Positions 59,166-64,000 of a DNA stretch of 64,000 nt are shown here, piece after piece. The position numbers and the translations under genes were made by a program. The stretch is from Poriferisodalis sp965208925 (lineage in GTDB: Bacteria; Actinomycetota; Acidimicrobiia; Acidimicrobiales; Poriferisodalaceae). Every line of letters begins with the position of its first letter. Within the stretch, counting starts at the first letter, position 1. The stretch lies in NCBI RefSeq assembly GCF_965208925.1, contig NZ_OZ242364.1:1798001-1862000 (forward strand). The letters are read 5' to 3'. Under the pieces are notes generated by a model. The model saw only the letters and a program-made list of their open reading frames with translations. It ran no database searches and was not told the DNA's origin.

Positions 59166-60134
59166 ATGGCAAGCGGTCAGGAGCGCATTCTTCGGCGTCG
59201 TATCAGGTCGATCGATGCCACCAAGAAGATCACGCGCGCCATGGAGCTGATCGCGGCATCACGAATTGTCCGTGCGCAGGCACGCGTTCGCGCAGCGCGG
59301 CCCTACAGCGACAAGGTGACGGCCGTCATCGCCAACTTGGCGTCCGCTGGTGGCGAAGCAGATCACCCGCTCCTGCGTGAACCCGCTGAGGTCTCCAAGG
59401 TCGCTTACGTTGTCATTGCCGCTGACCGCGGCCTGTGCGGTGGCTACAACAACAACGTCTTGCGGGCCGCCGAACGGGCCATCGCCGCCGACGCAGCGGA
59501 AGGCCGCGACTACGAGCTGGTGCTGTCTGGGCGCAAGGCACTGGGGTACTTCCGCTTCCGCAACTTCCGCATCGCAGCGGGTTTCGAGGGCTTCAGCGAC
59601 CAGCCCAGCTACGCGGACGCCCAGCAGGTTGCCGTAGCGGCGACTGAGCTGTTCGAGAACGGCTGCCAGCGGGTCAAGCTGGCCTACACCCAGTTCCACT
59701 CCATGGGCAATCAGTCGGTCGCCATCGTGCCATTCATGCCGCTCGACGCCGGCGAGTTCGACGACGCTGACGACACCGCGGGCTCAGCCGGCGGTCCCGA
59801 TGGCGGCTACGAGTTCGAGCCCGAACCCGCCGCCATTCTCGAGCGGCTGCTGCCGCGTTACGCGGAGGCGCGGCTCTACTCGGCGCTGCTCGAAGCCTCG
59901 GCGTCAGAGCACGCGGCCCGCCAGCGCGCCATGAAGGCGGCCACCGACAACGCCGAGGAGCTCAAGACCAACCTGACGCGCGTCATGAACCGCGCCCGCC
60001 AGGACGCCATCACCACCGAGATCATGGAGATCGTCGGCGGTGCAGAGGCGCTCGCCCAGACCGCCGGCGGCGAAGTCGACCTGCTCTCAGACACCATCGA
60101 AGCCCGTACAGCGGACCTGTTCCGCGGCCGTTAG
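59166..60134 (+). CDS. atpG: ATP synthase F1 subunit gamma
   Basis: 322 residues, slightly long. N-terminal RRRIRSIDATKKITRAMELIAASR and C-terminal ARQRAMKAATDNAEELKTNL plus NRARQDAITTEIMEIVGGAEAL are the two central-shaft helices. An acidic insertion (DDADDTAGSAGGPDGG, about 197-215) accounts for the extra length and lies in the Rossmann-like region. Confidence 0.95.
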   Translation: MASGQERILRRRIRSIDATKKITRAMELIAASRIVRAQARVRAARPYSDKVTAVIANLASAGGEADHPLLREPAEVSKVAYVVIAADRGLCGGYNNNVLRAAERAIAADAAEGRDYELVLSGRKALGYFRFRNFRIAAGFEGFSDQPSYADAQQVAVAATELFENGCQRVKLAYTQFHSMGNQSVAIVPFMPLDAGEFDDADDTAGSAGGPDGGYEFEPEPAAILERLLPRYAEARLYSALLEASASEHAARQRAMKAATDNAEELKTNLTRVMNRARQDAITTEIMEIVGGAEALAQTAGGEVDLLSDTIEARTADLFRGR

Positions 60135-60174
60135 CAATCCAACCAGTCTCCGCTCTGCGCGAGGAGTGACAGCA

Positions 60175-61641
60175 ATGACGATGACCGAAGAGAGAACCAC
60201 CGACGGCAGCGCCGAGCACGCCGATGGCCGCGTGGTGGCCATTGCCGGGCCGGTTGTCGACGCGGAGTTCCCGCCCGGTGCGATCCCCGAGATCAACACC
60301 GCCGTGGAGATGCACGTGGAGCTGGAGGGCCAGCCGGTCACGATCACCGGCGAGGTGGCCCAGCAGATCGGCGACAACCGCGTGCGGATCGTGTCGATGA
60401 AGGCCACCGACGGCCTGACCCGCGGCATGACCGTCGTCAACACCGGCCAGGGCATCACTGTGCCTGTGGGTGACGGGGTGCTGGGGCACATCTTCAACGT
60501 GCTCGGTCAGCCGCTGGATGGCGCTGAGATCACCAGCGACACCGAGGGCATCGCCGACCGCTGGGAGATCCACCGTCCGGCGCCCGCCTTCGACACGCTC
60601 GAGCCGAAGGCCACGATGTTCGAGTCGGGCATCAAGGTGATCGACCTGCTCGAGCCCTACGTGGAAGGCGGCAAGATCGGCCTGTTCGGCGGTGCCGGTG
60701 TGGGCAAGACGGTGCTCATCACCGAGATGATCAACCGTGTCGCGTCACAGCACGGCGGCGTGTCGGTGTTCGCCGGGGTGGGGGAGCGAACCCGTGAGGG
60801 CACCGACCTCTATCTCGAGATGGAGGAATCCGGCGTGCTCGAAAAGACGGCGCTCGTCTTCGGGCAGATGGACGAGCCGCCCGGCGTCCGGCTGCGTGTG
60901 GCGCTGTCGGCGCTGACGATGGCCGAGTACTTCCGCGACGTGCAGGGCCAAGAGGTGCTGCTGTTCGTCGACAACATCTTCCGCTTCGTGCAGGCCGGCT
61001 CAGAGGTCTCCACCCTCCTGGGGCGCATGCCCTCGGCGGTCGGCTACCAGCCCAACCTGGCCGACGAGATGGGCGAGCTGCAGGAGCGCATCACCTCCAC
61101 ATCGGGCCACTCCATCACCTCGCTGCAGGCGGTGTACGTGCCGGCCGACGACTACACCGACCCGGCGCCCTTCACCACGTTCACCCACCTCGATGCCACC
61201 ACCGAGCTGAGCCGGCAGATCGCCTCGCTGGGCATCTACCCGGCCGTGGACCCGCTGGCCTCCACGTCCACCATCCTCAGCCCCGAGGTGGTGGGCGACC
61301 GCCACTACAACGTGGCACGGCGCACCCAGGAGATCCTGCAGCGCTACAAGGAACTGCAGGACATCATCGCCATCCTGGGCCTCGACGAGCTGTCCGAGGA
61401 AGACCGCATCACCGTCGACCGGGCTCGCAAGATCCAGCGCTTCTTGAGCCAGCCGTTCTTCGTCGCCGAGGTCTTCACCGGCCTGCCGGGCATCTTCGTG
61501 CCGGTCTCGGAGACCATCGAATCGTTCGAGATGCTCTGCAACGGCGACCTGGACGACCTGCCCGAGCAGGCGTTCCTCAACGTCGGCAACGCCGAGTCGG
61601 CGATGGCCAAGGCCCGCGACCTGGCGCAGGCCGGGGCCTGA
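60175..61641 (+). CDS. atpD: ATP synthase F1 subunit beta
   Basis: 488 residues; GAGGAG lies 8 bases before the ATG. P-loop FGGAGVGKTVLITEMI (about 160), catalytic Glu in AGVGERTREG (about 192), and the DELSEED lever as LDELSEEDRITV (about 395). This is the catalytic subunit. The frame is open further upstream inside atpG but with no start signal. Confidence 0.97.
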   Translation: MTMTEERTTDGSAEHADGRVVAIAGPVVDAEFPPGAIPEINTAVEMHVELEGQPVTITGEVAQQIGDNRVRIVSMKATDGLTRGMTVVNTGQGITVPVGDGVLGHIFNVLGQPLDGAEITSDTEGIADRWEIHRPAPAFDTLEPKATMFESGIKVIDLLEPYVEGGKIGLFGGAGVGKTVLITEMINRVASQHGGVSVFAGVGERTREGTDLYLEMEESGVLEKTALVFGQMDEPPGVRLRVALSALTMAEYFRDVQGQEVLLFVDNIFRFVQAGSEVSTLLGRMPSAVGYQPNLADEMGELQERITSTSGHSITSLQAVYVPADDYTDPAPFTTFTHLDATTELSRQIASLGIYPAVDPLASTSTILSPEVVGDRHYNVARRTQEILQRYKELQDIIAILGLDELSEEDRITVDRARKIQRFLSQPFFVAEVFTGLPGIFVPVSETIESFEMLCNGDLDDLPEQAFLNVGNAESAMAKARDLAQAGA

Positions 61642-61668
61642 CGGCGCCGCCGGCCCGAGGCTGATCTG

Positions 61669-62052
61669 ATGCAGGTCGAACTCGTCTCACCGGAGGCCAT
61701 TCTGTTCAGCGGTGAGTGCAGCCAGGTGGTGACGCGCACGGTCGACGGCGACATAGCGTTCCTCGATCAGCACGCCGCCTTCATCGGTGCCCTCGACATC
61801 GGCCAGACCCAGCTCTGGGCATCCGATGGCATTGTCACGCTGGCGCTCAACCGCGGCTTCGTGGAAGTCAGCAACAACGTGGTCACGATCCTCAGCGACG
61901 CTGCATATGCAGCCGACGAGATCGACGTTTCCGCTGCGCAGGCTGACCTCGAGGCTGCACAGGCCGCAGTCGCCGCCGATGCCGATGATGACGAGGCCAA
62001 GGCTGCGCTGGCGTGGGCGCAGACGCGCATAGAGGTCGCCGGCGCCGCCTGA
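61669..62052 (+). CDS. atpC: ATP synthase F1 subunit epsilon
   Basis: 127 residues. The beta-sandwich start MQVELVSPEAILFSGE and the segments GDIAFLDQHAAFIGALDIG and NRGFVEVSNNVVTIL are standard. The C-terminal helical domain is Ala/Asp/Glu-rich, and such a domain can inhibit ATP hydrolysis. It is the last gene of the operon; a weak hairpin follows. Confidence 0.93.
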   Translation: MQVELVSPEAILFSGECSQVVTRTVDGDIAFLDQHAAFIGALDIGQTQLWASDGIVTLALNRGFVEVSNNVVTILSDAAYAADEIDVSAAQADLEAAQAAVAADADDDEAKAALAWAQTRIEVAGAA

Positions 62053-62069
62053 TCTCGGCGCAATGCCAC

Positions 62070-62086
62070 GGCACCCGCACGGTGCC
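62070..62086 (+). terminator. Weak hairpin after atpC
   Basis: GGCACC (62070-62075), CGCAC loop, GGTGCC (62081-62086). Six base pairs and no T-run, 17 bases after the atpC stop. It may mark the end of the atp operon before the amt leader. Confidence 0.35.
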
Positions 62087-62094
62087 TGCAAACA

Positions 62095-62127
62095 TGTGAG
62101 AGTCCTCACACAGCCCTGAAAGGACTC
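62095..62127 (+). promoter_or_regulatory. amt leader: TGTGA-N6-TCACA box overlapping a possible SD-sequestering stem
   Basis: TGTGA at 62095-62099 and TCACA at 62106-62110 form an exact CRP/GlxR-type palindrome, also a hairpin TGTGAG-AGTC-CTCACA. A second, mutually exclusive stem pairs GAGTCC (62100-62105) with GGACTC (62122-62127), which covers the AAAGGA ribosome-binding site of amt. The palindrome ends 20 bases before the start codon. Confidence 0.5.
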
Positions 62128-62130
62128 CTC

Positions 62131-63400
<1,270 letters not shown>

Positions 63401-63402
<2 letters not shown>

Positions 63403-63418
63403 CTGCGCCTGCGCAGCT
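63401..63418. terminator. Hairpin between convergent amt and hisI
   Basis: AGCTGCGC (63401-63408), CT, GCGCAGCT (63411-63418): a perfect inverted repeat that overlaps the amt stop codon and ends 3 bases before the hisI end. It is probably a bidirectional end signal; no T-run. Confidence 0.45.
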
Positions 63419-63421
63419 CTG

Positions 63422-63886
63422 TCAGCCTCGGAGATGTCGCAGCTCGGTAGGGCTGTCGACGGCCCGGTAGTAACAGCCCGGCCGGGAGTCACCGTTGGCG
63501 TCGCGGGTGTGGCACGCGCCGCCGGCGTCGCGCCGTACCCGGTACAGCAGCGAGTTCTGCTCACAATTCACACGCACGTCGACGAGTGACAGGGTGTCGC
63601 CCGAGGTAGCGCCCTTGTGCCAGATCTCGTTGCGGGACGTGGAATAGAGCACAGCGCTGCGTCGTTCGAACGTGAGCCGCAAAGCCTCGTCGTTGGCGTA
63701 GCCGATGAACAGCACGTCGCCGCTGTCGGCGTCCTGCAGCACGACGGGCACTACCTGGTGGCCATCGCGGCCGATCTGGGCCACCTTGCCGAAGTCGATG
63801 CGGGCGGCTGTGCCCTCTTCGAGGTCGTTGCCGACCGGGCCTTCTTCCAGGTCATCGGGCGCGGAAATGTTCTCGGAGGCCGGCAT
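63422..63886 (-). CDS. hisI: Phosphoribosyl-AMP cyclohydrolase
   Basis: 154 residues. After a 28-residue acidic N-terminal extension come VVPVVLQDADSGDVLFIGYAN, the core STSRNEIWHKGATSGDTLSL, and the zinc ligands in VDVRVNCEQNSLLYRV and GGACHTRD, with the terminal CYYR. It opens the ring of PR-AMP in step 3 of histidine synthesis. The start lies 3 bases after the end of glpX on the same strand. It is a single-function HisI without the HisE domain. Confidence 0.93.
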   Translation of the reverse strand: MPASENISAPDDLEEGPVGNDLEEGTAARIDFGKVAQIGRDGHQVVPVVLQDADSGDVLFIGYANDEALRLTFERRSAVLYSTSRNEIWHKGATSGDTLSLVDVRVNCEQNSLLYRVRRDAGGACHTRDANGDSRPGCYYRAVDSPTELRHLRG

Positions 63887-63889
63887 GGC

Positions 63890-64000
63890 TCAGGTGAAGT
63901 CCACCGCGGCGTACGCGCTGAGCTTGTCGATGTCGTGCGTGGCCTTGATGTGGCGCACGGTGCCGCTGCGGGAGCGCATCACGAGCGAGTCGGTGGTGGC
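63890..64000 (-). CDS. glpX: Class II fructose-1,6-bisphosphatase GlpX, 3' end only
   Basis: The last 36 residues are inside the window, ending in LSAYAAVDFT followed by TGA. The segment TTDSLVMRSRSGTVRHI and the ending resemble the C-terminal part of actinobacterial GlpX (T..LVMRS.SGTVR.I...H...KL..Y...DF). The assignment rests on this short stretch. It is 3 bases upstream of hisI and probably co-transcribed with it. Confidence 0.65.
   Translation of the reverse strand, partial: ATTDSLVMRSRSGTVRHIKATHDIDKLSAYAAVDFT

Overview
The window is one contiguous, high-GC, gene-dense bacterial segment with many GTG starts and 4-base GTGA/ATGA overlaps. It points to an actinobacterium, and I infer the class Acidimicrobiia or a close relative. 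The signs are actinobacterial marker families: a DUF3107 protein, a TB7.3-like biotin carrier, a PdtaS-type histidine kinase, the SCO1664 / DUF3090 / MSMEG_4193-type phosphatase trio, and F420-linked proteins. The gene order argS-lysA-hom-thrC-(rho)-rpmE-prfA-prmC-sua5-...-atpIBEFHAGDC is the one known from Mycobacterium. A complete Ccm (System I) cytochrome c maturation operon is unusual for most Actinobacteria but fits a deep-branching lineage.

Layout. 1-10.4 kb: the 3' end of a molybdenum hydroxylase large subunit, rmuC (-), a peptide-binding lipoprotein coupled to rsgA, two crotonase-family genes (-), an MscS channel and valS (-). 10.6-13.6 kb: a small membrane protein with terminator hairpins, then a minus-strand group (DUF5317-like protein, small membrane protein, family III CoA-transferase). 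13.7-20.7 kb: a biotin carrier protein and then ccmABCDEFGH, mostly overlapping. 20.9-25.6 kb: mrp coupled to selO, then the DUF3107 gene and pdtaS. 25.6-29.4 kb looks like an accessory island: a small serine recombinase with a three-copy motif in front of it, a membrane protein with four Cys, and a secreted His/Cys-rich protein. 29.4-37.5 kb: a DAG-kinase-like gene, etfBA followed by large inverted repeats, the SCO1664/DUF3090/phosphatase operon, a family 5 uracil-DNA glycosylase with a Cys-patterned lipoprotein, and two F420-type genes.

37.5-62 kb is a housekeeping superlocus: a tRNA-Arg(CCG) with 29-base tandem repeats at its 3' side, argS, lysA, hom, thrC, a secreted RCC1-repeat protein where thrB is expected, a Rho-like gene, rpmE (type B), an unknown gene, prfA, a prmC-sua5 fusion, rpiB, glyA and the complete F-type ATP synthase operon (atpZ/I, B, E, F, H, A, G, D, C). 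The end holds amt and, convergent to it, hisI behind the 3' end of glpX.

The most striking observation is that the Rho gene at the canonical rho locus keeps its RNA-binding front half and flanking ATPase motifs. It has lost the Walker A (P-loop) residues without an indel, and it stops before the arginine-finger region. Other points worth attention: two secreted proteins with related His/Cys-rich modules; two exact TGTGA-N6-TCACA (CRP/GlxR-type) palindromes, one before amt and one before the His/Cys-rich gene; a ten-codon leader ORF with a strong Shine-Dalgarno inside the atp operon; and several uncommon inverted or tandem repeats between genes.
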